This document shows, piece by piece, positions 8,873-17,375 of a stretch of 64,000 bases of DNA (position 1 is the stretch's first letter; the number at the start of each line of letters is the position of its first letter). The DNA is from Gp6-AA40 sp036407095. GTDB lineage: Bacteria; Acidobacteriota; Vicinamibacteria; Vicinamibacterales; UBA2999. The notes below the pieces were generated by a model. The model made no database searches. It worked only from the letters and a program-made list of their open reading frames with translations, and had not been told where the DNA came from. Position numbers and translations under genes: made by a program. The stretch spans positions 124,001-188,000 of the forward strand of contig DASWZV010000082.1 in the NCBI GenBank assembly GCA_036407095.1, read 5' to 3'.

Positions 8873-9898
8873 ATGACACGCGAAGCGCACATGATGGACC
8901 TCTTCGAGCAGATTGCGGCACTGCGGCGCGAGGGCCAGTCGTTTGCACTTGCCACCGTCGTATCGCGGCGCGCGCCGGTCTCGGCGCATCTGGGCGATCG
9001 CGCGCTCGTGTTCGCCGATGGCCGCATGGAGGGGTTCGTCGGTGGCGCCTGCTCGCGCGAGATCATCAGGCGGCAGGCTCTCGAAGCGCTGTCGACCCGT
9101 TGCAGCCGGCTGGTGTCGATTCGACCGGACGCGTCCGAGTCTTCACCCGCCTCCGCGGAGCACGTCGTCGTCCCGATGACGTGTGTATCGGAAGGGGCTA
9201 TCGACGTCTACGTAGAGCCGTTCGTTCCGGCGCGACGATTGATCGTCGTCGGCGCTACTCCGGTGGCCGAATCGCTGGCTCGGCTCGCACGCGACATGAA
9301 CTACGACGTGGTGCGCGTGGTCGAGGGGCACGAGCGGCGCGATGTGGAACAGGCGGCCGACACCGTGGGCATCACTGTGCTCGCGCTCGACGCGATCGAA
9401 TCGGTTCTGCCGGAAAATGGTGGCGACATCGCCGCCATCGTCGCGTCACAAGGGCATTACGACGAAGAGGCGCTCGACACGATCCTGCGGCGTCACGTGC
9501 CGTACGTCGGGTTGGTGGCATCGCGCAAGCGGGGAGCGACGGTGCGCGGCCTCCTCGAAGACCGCGGTGTGCCCAACGTCGCGGCGATCCAGAATCCCGC
9601 TGGTCTCGCTCTGGGCGCGAGGACCGCGCCCGAAGTCGCCCTGTCGATTCTCGCTGAGATCGTCAAGATGCGCCCAAGCGGCGCGCCAATCGAGCAGCCA
9701 ACAAATGCGGCGCCCGGGCCCGAGGCTGCGAGATCGTCACCTGCACGCGCCGTCGATCCGGTGTGCGGGATGGCGGTCGACACCGCAACCGCGCGACACA
9801 CGGCGCAAGTCGAGGGCAGCGTCTACTACTTCTGCTGCGCGAAGTGCCGCGCGCAATTCATCACCGATCCGCAGCGGTTCCTGACGCGGGCCACATGA
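8873..9898 (+). CDS. coxF: XdhC/CoxF-family maturation protein fused to a YHS metal-binding domain
   Basis: A 341-residue protein. The N-terminal XdhC_CoxI domain (about residues 10-75) contains ATVVSRRAPVSAHLGDRALV and FVGGACSREI. A Rossmann domain follows (LIVVGATPVAESLARLA), then NPAGLALGARTAPEVALSILAEI. After a Pro/Ala linker comes a C-terminal YHS domain (about 294-338) with VDPVCGM and YYFCCAKCRAQF, so several Cys are positioned to bind a metal. XdhC homologs load sulfurated cofactor. The YHS tail suggests a metal step as well, possibly copper for the Mo-Cu site, but this is inference. ATG 8891 or 8894 are alternative starts. Confidence 0.87.
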   Translation: MTREAHMMDLFEQIAALRREGQSFALATVVSRRAPVSAHLGDRALVFADGRMEGFVGGACSREIIRRQALEALSTRCSRLVSIRPDASESSPASAEHVVVPMTCVSEGAIDVYVEPFVPARRLIVVGATPVAESLARLARDMNYDVVRVVEGHERRDVEQAADTVGITVLALDAIESVLPENGGDIAAIVASQGHYDEEALDTILRRHVPYVGLVASRKRGATVRGLLEDRGVPNVAAIQNPAGLALGARTAPEVALSILAEIVKMRPSGAPIEQPTNAAPGPEAARSSPARAVDPVCGMAVDTATARHTAQVEGSVYYFCCAKCRAQFITDPQRFLTRAT

Positions 9899-10845
9899 TC
9901 GACGCAGCGACCATCCAGACAGGATTCCGCGAGCGTGGGTTCATCGTCGACGAGCCCTTCGCAACCGCGTTGCAGATCATGCTCGCGCTCGAGAAGCCGC
10001 TCCTCGTCGAAGGGCCCGCCGGCGTCGGCAAGACCGAGAGCGCCAAGGTCCTTGCCGATGCACTCGACACCCGGCTGATCCGCCTCCAGTGCTACGAAGG
10101 ACTCGATGCGATGGCGGCGCTCTACGAATGGAATTACCCGCGGCAGATGCTGTACGCCAGGCTGAGCGAGACCGATCGTTCCAGCACCGAGGAACGCGAA
10201 GCCCACCTGTTCAGCGAGGCGTTTCTGCTCAGGCGCCCCCTGCTCGAGGCGATCACGCAGGACCGGTCTCCGGTTCTGTTGATCGACGAAGTGGATCGCG
10301 CCGACGAGGCATTCGAAGCGTTCCTGCTCGAGGTCCTGGCTGAGTGGCAGGTCACGATTCCCGAGCTCGGCACGCTTCGCGCGCGCCACAAGCCTTACGT
10401 GATTGTGACGAGCAACAGAACGCGCGAGCTGTCAGACGCCCTGCGGCGGCGCTGCTTGTATCTCTGGCTGGCCTATCCGACAGTTGCGCAGGAAATCGAG
10501 ATTCTGCGAGCGAGAGTGCCGGGATTGTCCGATCGCCTCGCGCACCAGATCGCACGCATGATGCAGGTGCTTCGCGGCCTGGCGCTGCAGAAAGCGCCAG
10601 GCGTCGCCGAGAGCCTCGATTGGGCGATGGCGCTCATGAGCCTCCATCGCGATCACCTCGACGCGCGGGCGCTCGAGCAGACGCTCGGGTGCGTGCTGAA
10701 AGTGCACGAGGATCGTGGAATCATCGATGCGCATCGCGCCGATCTCGATCAGGCTCTAAGCGGTGCGCCCGCACCGAGCCAGCCTGGTGGCTACAGCCTC
10801 GACACCGATTTCGGGATCGGAACAGTGTCGACGCGGCGTCGTTAG
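9895..10845 (+). CDS. coxD: CoxD, MoxR-type AAA+ ATPase
   Basis: A 316-residue AAA+ ATPase of the MoxR class. The Walker A motif GPAGVGKTE is near residue 40, Walker B LLIDEVDRAD near 128, and sensor/arginine-finger segments are at VIVTSNRTRELSDALRRRCL. In studied CO dehydrogenase systems CoxD is the chaperone-like ATPase that helps build the copper-sulfur-molybdenum centre, working with the VWA protein CoxE. The ATG overlaps the coxF stop by 4 bases. The stop codon is the first three bases of the structured repeat element before coxE. Confidence 0.93.
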   Translation: MIDAATIQTGFRERGFIVDEPFATALQIMLALEKPLLVEGPAGVGKTESAKVLADALDTRLIRLQCYEGLDAMAALYEWNYPRQMLYARLSETDRSSTEEREAHLFSEAFLLRRPLLEAITQDRSPVLLIDEVDRADEAFEAFLLEVLAEWQVTIPELGTLRARHKPYVIVTSNRTRELSDALRRRCLYLWLAYPTVAQEIEILRARVPGLSDRLAHQIARMMQVLRGLALQKAPGVAESLDWAMALMSLHRDHLDARALEQTLGCVLKVHEDRGIIDAHRADLDQALSGAPAPSQPGGYSLDTDFGIGTVSTRRR

Positions 10846-10983
10846 CCGTCTTGCCGGCTGGAATCATGACAAATGAGTCAACTCTTCTCCGGTCAAGACG
10901 GCTCGCCCCGCGAAGCGGGGCACAGAGACACTGCGACTAACGAGGCCCTGCATGTTCGCTCGTCTAAGGCAGGGCCTCGTTAG
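10843..10983 (+). repeat. Structured dispersed element, copy 1 (coxD-coxE)
   Basis: This 141-base element begins with the coxD stop TAG and ends one base before the coxE ATG. It has three inverted repeats in a row: GCCGTCTTG-CCGG pairing with CCGGTCAAGACGGC (about 10845-10903), GCCCCGC-GAA-GCGGGGC (10905-10921) and CTAACGAGGCCCTGC (10937-10951) pairing with 10969-10983. A homologous copy lies at 46380-46539. The third hairpin sits where the coxE ribosome binding site would be. Confidence 0.85.
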
Positions 10984-12180
10984 ATGTATCGCTTTGGGAA
11001 CCTTCCCGGCAATCTGATCGCGTTCTGCGACGTCCTCCGACGCGAACATGGATTCCGGATCGGCGCCGGCGAAAGTCACGATGGCGCGCGAGCGCTCGAG
11101 GTCGTGCCCCTGGCCAGCGAGAAGGCGGTTCGTAACGCCCTTCGCCCGATCTTCAGTCGCACACGAGACGAGACGACGATCTTCGATCGCGTGTTCACCG
11201 AGTTCTTCTTTCCCCGGCCCGAAGGCCACGAGCAGATCGGAGTTCCGCCCGTACGGCGGGATCTCGAGTCGGAGCCGGCCGAAGACGCTCAGCCGCCGGA
11301 ATCGAAACGGTCCGGAGGCGGCAGGATCGACGAAGGGGGACCTGACGCTCAGAGTGAGGTATCTCCGTCGCGGATGACTGCGGCATCCGAGACCGCTGCA
11401 GCGCGCCTCGCGCGCGTCAGCTACAGCCCGCTCCAGGCAGAACGTGTTGACGCCGGACCAGAGCTGACGCCTGTGGACGCCGCATGGCAAGAGGCCGCGC
11501 GCGCGCTCGTGCATCGCCTGCATCTCGGGCTGTCGCGACGATGGCGGCCGGCGAGGCGCGGACGACGATTCGACTTACGCCGCACGCTGAGGGCAAGTCT
11601 GCAAACCGGCGGCGAGCCGCTCGTCGCACGCTGGCGCAGCCGCCCGAGACGCACGCCGCGGCTCGTGCTGTTGATCGATGGCAGCCGCTCGATGGAGATG
11701 TACTCCGCGGCGGGACTTCAGACGGCTGTTGCGATTGCGAGCGTCACGCTGCGCGTCGACGCGTTTACCTTCTCGACTTCCCTTCGGCGGGTGACGGACG
11801 AGGTGCGCCGGGCCGCGGCGGGAGCGCGACTTCGGCTCGCGCGGATGGAATATTCCTGGGGCGGCGGCACCAACATCGGTGCGAGCCTGCACGAATTCCT
11901 TCACCGCTTTGGCCAGCGCGGCGCGGCTCGAGACACCGTTATCGTTGTGGTGAGCGACGGGCTCGACGTCGGCGACCCGGCGCTGCTTCGCGATGCCATG
12001 CAGACGATCGCTCGGCGCTCGGCGGCCGTCGTCTGGCTGAATCCTCTGCTCGACACACCAGGGTACGAGCCGACTGTCGCCGGCATGCGAGCGGCGCTGC
12101 CCTACATCACGACATTTGCGAGCGTACGGCATTACGCGGATCTCGCGCGCCTGTCGCGCACGATCCGCGTTCGGGGGTGA
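10984..12180 (+). CDS. coxE: CoxE, VWA-domain CO dehydrogenase maturation protein
   Basis: A 398-residue protein of the CoxE/VWA-containing family. The N-terminal about 200 residues are helical and variable. The C-terminal von Willebrand A domain has the metal-ion-dependent adhesion site DGSRS (within LVLLIDGSRSMEMYS), a Thr region (WGGGTNIG) and SDGLDVGD. CoxE pairs with CoxD in maturing the CO dehydrogenase active site. It is last in the operon, 138 bases after coxD, and separated from it by a three-hairpin element. No clear Shine-Dalgarno lies outside that element, so expression may depend on its folding or on read-through. Confidence 0.9.
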   Translation: MYRFGNLPGNLIAFCDVLRREHGFRIGAGESHDGARALEVVPLASEKAVRNALRPIFSRTRDETTIFDRVFTEFFFPRPEGHEQIGVPPVRRDLESEPAEDAQPPESKRSGGGRIDEGGPDAQSEVSPSRMTAASETAAARLARVSYSPLQAERVDAGPELTPVDAAWQEAARALVHRLHLGLSRRWRPARRGRRFDLRRTLRASLQTGGEPLVARWRSRPRRTPRLVLLIDGSRSMEMYSAAGLQTAVAIASVTLRVDAFTFSTSLRRVTDEVRRAAAGARLRLARMEYSWGGGTNIGASLHEFLHRFGQRGAARDTVIVVVSDGLDVGDPALLRDAMQTIARRSAAVVWLNPLLDTPGYEPTVAGMRAALPYITTFASVRHYADLARLSRTIRVRG

Positions 12181-12210
12181 ACCATGGGCTCACCGCCAAC
12201 GTGGCACGCG

Positions 12211-13239
12211 TCAGCAGCTGTTCGTTCGCTGCAGGACGAGATCCTGGCGCACGTCGTACACGGACCACTGTACCCCGGGCGGACATGACGGACTCGGCGG
12301 AAGCGCTGGCAGCAACCAGCAGTTCCACACCGGCGGAAACACTTCGATCGACAGCTCGGCCGGCACGTAGCCGGTCTTGGACGCGCGAAGCGTGAACTTG
12401 CCCCAGTTGATCGCGCGCGCGCCGTTTTTCAGCTGGTAGCCGGTTGCCGTTGACAAGGCGCTGACGCCTGCATCGGGACCGCTGACGATCTCCACTCGGG
12501 CGTCCGGGATCGCGCCCGCACACGGTGCGGCTTCCCCGACGGCGCCGAACATCGAGACACGAATGCGATCGAGCACGAAGTCGAGAGTGGTGTCGCCAGT
12601 CATCGTCACCGGCCGCTCCTGGGTGACGTAACCCCACTTGAGCGCTCGCACGATGTAATCCATCGCCGGCAGCGTCGGGATGCGATACCCGCCGGGGACT
12701 CCGGCAGATTCGCCACCAGCGCCACCCATGATCCGGCCGTCATGGATCGCATTGACGCCGACGTCCCCGATCGGCTCGCCCCACTGCGTCTTGATCACGC
12801 CCGACAGCACGAACCCCTTCTTCTCGAGTTGGACGTTGAGTGTTGTGTTAACTCGAAACTCGTCGGCACGCCGCGCATCGACGTACTCCCCGCCCTCGAA
12901 CTGCACCGTGAACGCGCCGGGCTCGAGGTCCGTCAGCTCGTAGCGGCCGGCGTCAGTGGAGTACGTGAACCGTCCGGTATTGACCCCCTCGACGACGTGT
13001 ACATACACGCGCCGGACGGGGAGTCCGTTCGCTGCGGCGGACACCGTGCCGCTCAAGACCACGCGAGACGGAGTGGGAGTGGGAGTGGGAGTGGGCGTGG
13101 GCGTGGGAGTGGGACTGGGGGTGGGCGTGGGCGTGGGAGACGGCGACGAAGGAGAAGTCGGCGACGGCCCACTCTGCGGCTCTTTCCCTGAACACGCGAG
13201 TGTGACGGCAAAGAGCGCGAGTACGAAGGACTTCCTCAT
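12211..13239 (-). CDS. Secreted lipoprotein with Thr-Pro repeat linker and carboxypeptidase-regulatory-like domains
   Basis: A 342-residue lipoprotein. The signal peptide MRKSFVLALFAVTLACSGK gives a lipobox Cys at about residue 17. It is followed by a Ser/Pro then (Thr-Pro)n linker, encoded by a hexanucleotide tandem array. Two carboxypeptidase-regulatory-like beta domains follow: RVVLSGTVSAAANGLPVRRV with GRYELTDLEPGAFTVQFEGG, then FVLSGVIKTQWGEPIGDVGV with YIVRALKWGYV. Such domains are carbohydrate- or protein-binding modules on the cell surface. It is convergent with coxE. The specific role is unknown. Confidence 0.75.
   Translation of the reverse strand: MRKSFVLALFAVTLACSGKEPQSGPSPTSPSSPSPTPTPTPSPTPTPTPTPTPTPTPSRVVLSGTVSAAANGLPVRRVYVHVVEGVNTGRFTYSTDAGRYELTDLEPGAFTVQFEGGEYVDARRADEFRVNTTLNVQLEKKGFVLSGVIKTQWGEPIGDVGVNAIHDGRIMGGAGGESAGVPGGYRIPTLPAMDYIVRALKWGYVTQERPVTMTGDTTLDFVLDRIRVSMFGAVGEAAPCAGAIPDARVEIVSGPDAGVSALSTATGYQLKNGARAINWGKFTLRASKTGYVPAELSIEVFPPVWNCWLLPALPPSPSCPPGVQWSVYDVRQDLVLQRTNSC
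13071..13136. repeat. Hexanucleotide tandem array coding for Thr-Pro linker
   Basis: About eleven GxGTGG units run in tandem, with A/C/G variation in the second base. They encode the Thr-Pro repeat linker of the lipoprotein on the minus strand. Units in multiples of six keep the frame, so slippage would change the linker length only. Confidence 0.85.
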
Positions 13240-13428
13240 GCCGCGTGACTGGCAACTTGCGTTCCAGCGCGAAGGCGATGAAGTACGGAGGGCGCAGACC
13301 GGCCGGCGCGACCCCAGACGAAACGGTGTGGCTTTTATAGAAGAGCGTCGTGGCTGCCGCGCCACGCTGGTGTCGACTCGAGAATAGGCACGAAGACTCG
13401 ATGTCTTCGTGCGCGTGCATCGGGGAGG

Positions 13429-14727
13429 TCACGACGCCACCTCGTCTCCCTCTTCCATCACACGCCCGACCCCGGCCACGAAGCGTTGACGGAACGAAAT
13501 ATGTGCCTCGATCTTCAGCTCCACCCGGTCCGGCGAAATCTGCAGATGGAACGAGAGCGCCTGGATCGCGTTGTCGCGGTCACCGACGAAGTCCAGACCG
13601 ATCGTCAACCCTTCCGAGCCCTCCGCGTTGGTATAGCGGATTGAAAACGCCAGCTGTCCACCACCCGCGGGCTTGATCGTGCCTTCGAGCATCAGGTCGT
13701 AGTTGAAGTTGCCGGCCTCGTTGCTCACGACCGCCTTGAACACCAGCGAGTTGTCCTTCCACTCGTACTCCGCCGTCAGATTGAGCGAGAGGTTCAGCGT
13801 GTTGCCGTCCGCCTGTTTCAACGTCATGTTGCCTGCGACACTGAGCCTTCGTCCGTCACGGTTGACGGAGTTCAGATCGAAGTCGACATCGGCGGAGAAC
13901 TTCTTGTCGGAGAACCCGAGCGACACGTCCCAGTTGAACGCACTCTCCCTGTCACCGGCGCGCCACACGTGCTGGCCACGGATCGTGAACGCCGCTTCCT
14001 GATTTCCCTCGGCGTCGGCGTGGTAGACGAATCCCGCGGTGACTGCGCCCAGCTTGCCGCCAAAGCCAATCGACACGTCGGGGCGCGACAGATCGCCGAC
14101 AATCTTGCTCAGGAAGACGAGCTGGCCGTTTTGAATGTCCCAGCTTCCGGCGAACTCCAGCTTTGACGGAATGTCGAGCAGATTCCCGTCTGCAAGCACA
14201 TTGGATGTCGTGGCCTTGAACCGCAGCAGATCGTCGGCAGCCAGCTCCGCGATCCGGTTCTGCGCCGCCTCGAGACTCTTGATGCCGCGGTCGCCGACGA
14301 TCTTGGCCTCTCCGCCTTCAATGAGCTTGATCACCAGGGCGTTGGTGTTGCGCTCGATCTCCAGATCGCCGTACAGAACCACGTCCGTGCCGAGGACTGC
14401 GCCGGCATCGTCGGTGAGGTGATAGACGATGTCGTGCTGATCGTCGACCTCGATGAAGCCCACCAGATCGGCCGGCTCGGAATCTCCATCAGGGCCGGCG
14501 AGTACGACGCGGAGCTGATTGCCGCCGGTGAACGAATACTTGGCGGGACACGGCGGTTGGTCGACGCCGTCGATGGTATAGGTGAATCGATTGACTCTGA
14601 TGCCGCCGGCGGCTATCTCTGCCAGCCAGGTGCCGGCCTGTCGGTCCTGCTCCCCCTCGACGACGATCAGATCTCCATTGGGCTGAAACTTCAGCGTTTG
14701 CCCGCGAGCGGTCAGCTGCAGTGCCAT
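13429..14727 (-). CDS. Unknown beta-rich protein
   Basis: I do not recognise this 432-residue protein. It has no signal peptide or membrane segment. It is built of repeated alternating strands such as KLEFAGSWDIQNGQLVFLSKI, AGFVYHADAEGNQEAAFTIR, LNLSLNLTAEYEWKDNSLVFKAVVSNE and LAFSIRYTNAEGSEGLTIGLDF, as in a large beta-sandwich or beta-solenoid. The start ATG 14727 has AGAGGA upstream; the frame is open further upstream but overlaps the neighbouring gene. It lies 28 bases downstream of the Omp85-like gene and is probably co-transcribed with it, so a periplasmic or outer-membrane partner role is possible, though an export signal is not visible. Confidence 0.55.
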   Translation of the reverse strand: MALQLTARGQTLKFQPNGDLIVVEGEQDRQAGTWLAEIAAGGIRVNRFTYTIDGVDQPPCPAKYSFTGGNQLRVVLAGPDGDSEPADLVGFIEVDDQHDIVYHLTDDAGAVLGTDVVLYGDLEIERNTNALVIKLIEGGEAKIVGDRGIKSLEAAQNRIAELAADDLLRFKATTSNVLADGNLLDIPSKLEFAGSWDIQNGQLVFLSKIVGDLSRPDVSIGFGGKLGAVTAGFVYHADAEGNQEAAFTIRGQHVWRAGDRESAFNWDVSLGFSDKKFSADVDFDLNSVNRDGRRLSVAGNMTLKQADGNTLNLSLNLTAEYEWKDNSLVFKAVVSNEAGNFNYDLMLEGTIKPAGGGQLAFSIRYTNAEGSEGLTIGLDFVGDRDNAIQALSFHLQISPDRVELKIEAHISFRQRFVAGVGRVMEEGDEVAS

Positions 14728-14755
14728 TGTGAGTGTCCTCTTGGTTGAAATCCGA

Positions 14756-17092
14756 TCAGTTGAAATCGAGTGACAGCGTCGTCGCCACAGTGCCGTGGCG
14801 ATGACGGGTGGAATCCGGTGACCGCCCGTATCCGATCGTGAGCCGCGCACGCCGGCCGGAGACGGGCAGATTCTGGAGCTCCACCGCGAAACCGTATCCG
14901 GTCGTCGCCGTTGGCCACAGGAGCGTGCCCAGAGGCGCACGCGCAAACGCGGCGCCCCTGTCCAGAAACCCGGTGACATAAACATCGGCCAGCGGAAACG
15001 GTCCGAGGCGTACGCCCGTGGGCCGCGGCTTGCCGAACCAGGTGACGAGATGTTCGAGCGACGGCCCGGCAGAAAGCTGGGCGGAGCCGACCCGATATCC
15101 GACGAACTCGCCATCTTCGATGCCGCGATGCCACTCGCCGCCCAGCCGTGGAAGCTCGAACAACGGCGTACCGGGCGAGGCGCCTGCGACCCTCGTGCGG
15201 TAGCGGACGATATAGTCGCGCGACTGCGCGAGCCCGAGTAAAGCACTGATGTCGATGAGACTTTCCGCACGACCGAAGTTGGAGTCCAGACCGGCCGGCG
15301 CATAGAGGGCCTTCGCTTCCAGGAGCAGCCGAACTTCGCCTAGACCGCCGCTGGTCGGTGGCCGAATCGTTTGCGTGATCTGCAGCGTCTGCGTCGCCGT
15401 CACGCCGATGTAACTCCCTTGTTCTGGCGCTGGAGAAACGAACGCACCCTCTTCCGTCCGCACATGCCCGGACGCGATCGACATTCCGACGGAGGCGCGC
15501 AATGCCACGAGCGTGGACTTCAACATGTCCATCTGATCGCGGGTTGGCGCAGTCAGCACGATCTCGTACGATGGCGAGACGTGGCCTGACGCCAGGCTGA
15601 GCCGGGACGGCGATGCGTTCCCGAACAACTGATCCCGATCGTGGGCGAGCAGGGCGTTGACGTACAGCCCGCGAACGAGTGAGCCGCCACGAGGGCGACC
15701 AGACCGGGTCTCCAACTGAAAGGACGCGGTCAGTCGCTGAGTCTCGTTCAGTCCCGAGAACGAAACAGACTCATTCTCGACACGCTGCGGACGTTCGAGG
15801 CGAAGCAGGTTGTCGCCGTTGAACGTCCCCTTGCCGAACAACCTGTCCTCCGCGGACCAGCCACCTTCGAGCGTTGTTTCGAACCCGAAGCGGGCCTGTC
15901 CGTCCCGGGCAATGATCTCCAGCGTTGGTCCCTTGAACACCATGTCTATCGGTGGCCGCAGCTTCTCGTCCCTCTGAACCGCGTCGAGCACCTGTTCGAG
16001 GCTCGTGTTGGTCGGCACGGTCTGCCGCAGAACCTCGAATGCCGCGTCGAGACGCCTGACCGCTTGTTGCTCGGTGTCAGCCTTGACTTTCAGCGCGCGC
16101 TGTTGCCGCTCCGCAATCATCGACGCCGAGCCGTGCGCGGTGTCGACTCTGATCAGCGGAACCTCGAGGCGAACTTCCTTCAGCAGACGCGCATTTCGCA
16201 CGAAGATGCGCAAGTGTCCTTCGCCACGCGGTGCCAGCCAGTCGAGCGTTCCGAGCGGACTCGGCCGATCGCCGCTGACGCCCGACAGAGTCGGCTGGAA
16301 GACTTGCGCGATCCGGTTCTGGACGGCGAACAGGTTCGCGTCCACCGGGCGGGCGCCGACACGAACGCCTTCGGACTCGGCCAGTCTCAGCACTTCGTCC
16401 GCAACGGCGGTGAACGCCATCGTCATCCGCACCCGATCCACCGGGGGCTCGAGCTCCGTGTTCAGAACCACCGCACGCGCCGTCACCTTGTCGGCAGAAC
16501 GGCCCAGATCCAGTTGGGTCACCTGCGCGTCGAGGGCGGCGATCGCGGCGCCCTGTCTGACGCGATCGATGCAGATCTGCGTCGCCTGCTCGGTGCAGAT
16601 TTCAATCGTGATGTCCGAGACGCTCGACGGAAGTGGGAGACGTTCGTACCCGAATTGGACCAGGGCATTCTGCCGGGTCTCTTCACGGCTCGGGGCGATT
16701 CGGAAAGGATCTTGCCGCTCGAATCGATAGTCACGCAGACTCGCGAACAACTCTTCCAGCACGCCCCACGACGTCCGCCGGTCAAGAATCCAGGGATGCC
16801 GCTTGCGCGCTGGATCTGAAACCCAGCTCTCGATCGAGCGTTGCAGCTCCGCATCGTCCACCCGAACCGATGCTCCCCCGAGACCCACGACCCAGTGCAG
16901 GCCCGGACCTTCGGGGGGCGATACCTGCTTTGCCTCGACCCGCAGGAACGTGATGGCGCCAGTCGTCGGCGTTTGCCCTTCCGCCCAACCTGCAAGGAAC
17001 GCCATGAGACACAGCGTCCCTGTCAACGAGATAAGACAGCGGTGCCGAAGCGAGCGCCCTAGCTCCACGCAAAATGTCCTTATCTGTCGCAC
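14756..17092 (-). CDS. Omp85/BamA-like outer-membrane beta-barrel protein
   Basis: A 778-residue exported protein. A long signal peptide (LTGTLCLMAFLAGWAEGQ) leads to about 330 residues of mixed domains. The C-terminal half looks like a barrel, with alternating amphipathic strands (FGFETTLEGGWSAEDRLFGKG) and a region equivalent to Omp85 strands 12-13 (LGGEWHRGIEDGEFVGYRV, then PLADVYVTGFLDRGAAF). The usual VRGF/Y signature is replaced by HRGI. It ends GTVATTLSLDFN, so the terminal Phe is followed by Asn. It may export or insert partners, perhaps the protein encoded next to it. It is divergent from the DyP-patatin gene. Confidence 0.6.
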   Translation of the reverse strand: MRQIRTFCVELGRSLRHRCLISLTGTLCLMAFLAGWAEGQTPTTGAITFLRVEAKQVSPPEGPGLHWVVGLGGASVRVDDAELQRSIESWVSDPARKRHPWILDRRTSWGVLEELFASLRDYRFERQDPFRIAPSREETRQNALVQFGYERLPLPSSVSDITIEICTEQATQICIDRVRQGAAIAALDAQVTQLDLGRSADKVTARAVVLNTELEPPVDRVRMTMAFTAVADEVLRLAESEGVRVGARPVDANLFAVQNRIAQVFQPTLSGVSGDRPSPLGTLDWLAPRGEGHLRIFVRNARLLKEVRLEVPLIRVDTAHGSASMIAERQQRALKVKADTEQQAVRRLDAAFEVLRQTVPTNTSLEQVLDAVQRDEKLRPPIDMVFKGPTLEIIARDGQARFGFETTLEGGWSAEDRLFGKGTFNGDNLLRLERPQRVENESVSFSGLNETQRLTASFQLETRSGRPRGGSLVRGLYVNALLAHDRDQLFGNASPSRLSLASGHVSPSYEIVLTAPTRDQMDMLKSTLVALRASVGMSIASGHVRTEEGAFVSPAPEQGSYIGVTATQTLQITQTIRPPTSGGLGEVRLLLEAKALYAPAGLDSNFGRAESLIDISALLGLAQSRDYIVRYRTRVAGASPGTPLFELPRLGGEWHRGIEDGEFVGYRVGSAQLSAGPSLEHLVTWFGKPRPTGVRLGPFPLADVYVTGFLDRGAAFARAPLGTLLWPTATTGYGFAVELQNLPVSGRRARLTIGYGRSPDSTRHRHGTVATTLSLDFN

Positions 17093-17375
17093 CAGTTGGG
17101 TACCACGCTGTATGACCGACCAGCAATGAGGTAGTGAGAACCGATTGATTCCGTTGTTGCTGGCGACTGCCTAAAGAAACGTCGGGGGAAAGAAAACGGA
17201 ACGGGCTGAATCTGGATATTTTGGGCGGTTTCTTTTCTACAATACGCGCGGCTCCGACCGGCGCCACCAGCACTATCACTGTCATTTCCGTCCCGACGCG
17301 TACGGTGTCGTCGAGTTGGGCGTTCTCTTATGAAGGCTCGTTCCGGCGGGCGTGTGCTCCGCCAAAGGCGCCACT
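17093..17375. other. Divergent intergenic region, Omp85-like / DyP-patatin
   Basis: These 283 bases are somewhat more AT-rich than their surroundings (17130-17240) and should contain promoters for both flanking operons. I see no clear operator. Confidence 0.35.

Noticed and set aside
9895..12180. coxD-coxE as a generic MoxR-VWA pair unrelated to CO dehydrogenase
   Set aside because: They are in line with coxMSL, G and F, with a coupled coxF-coxD junction, so the Cox assignment is better.
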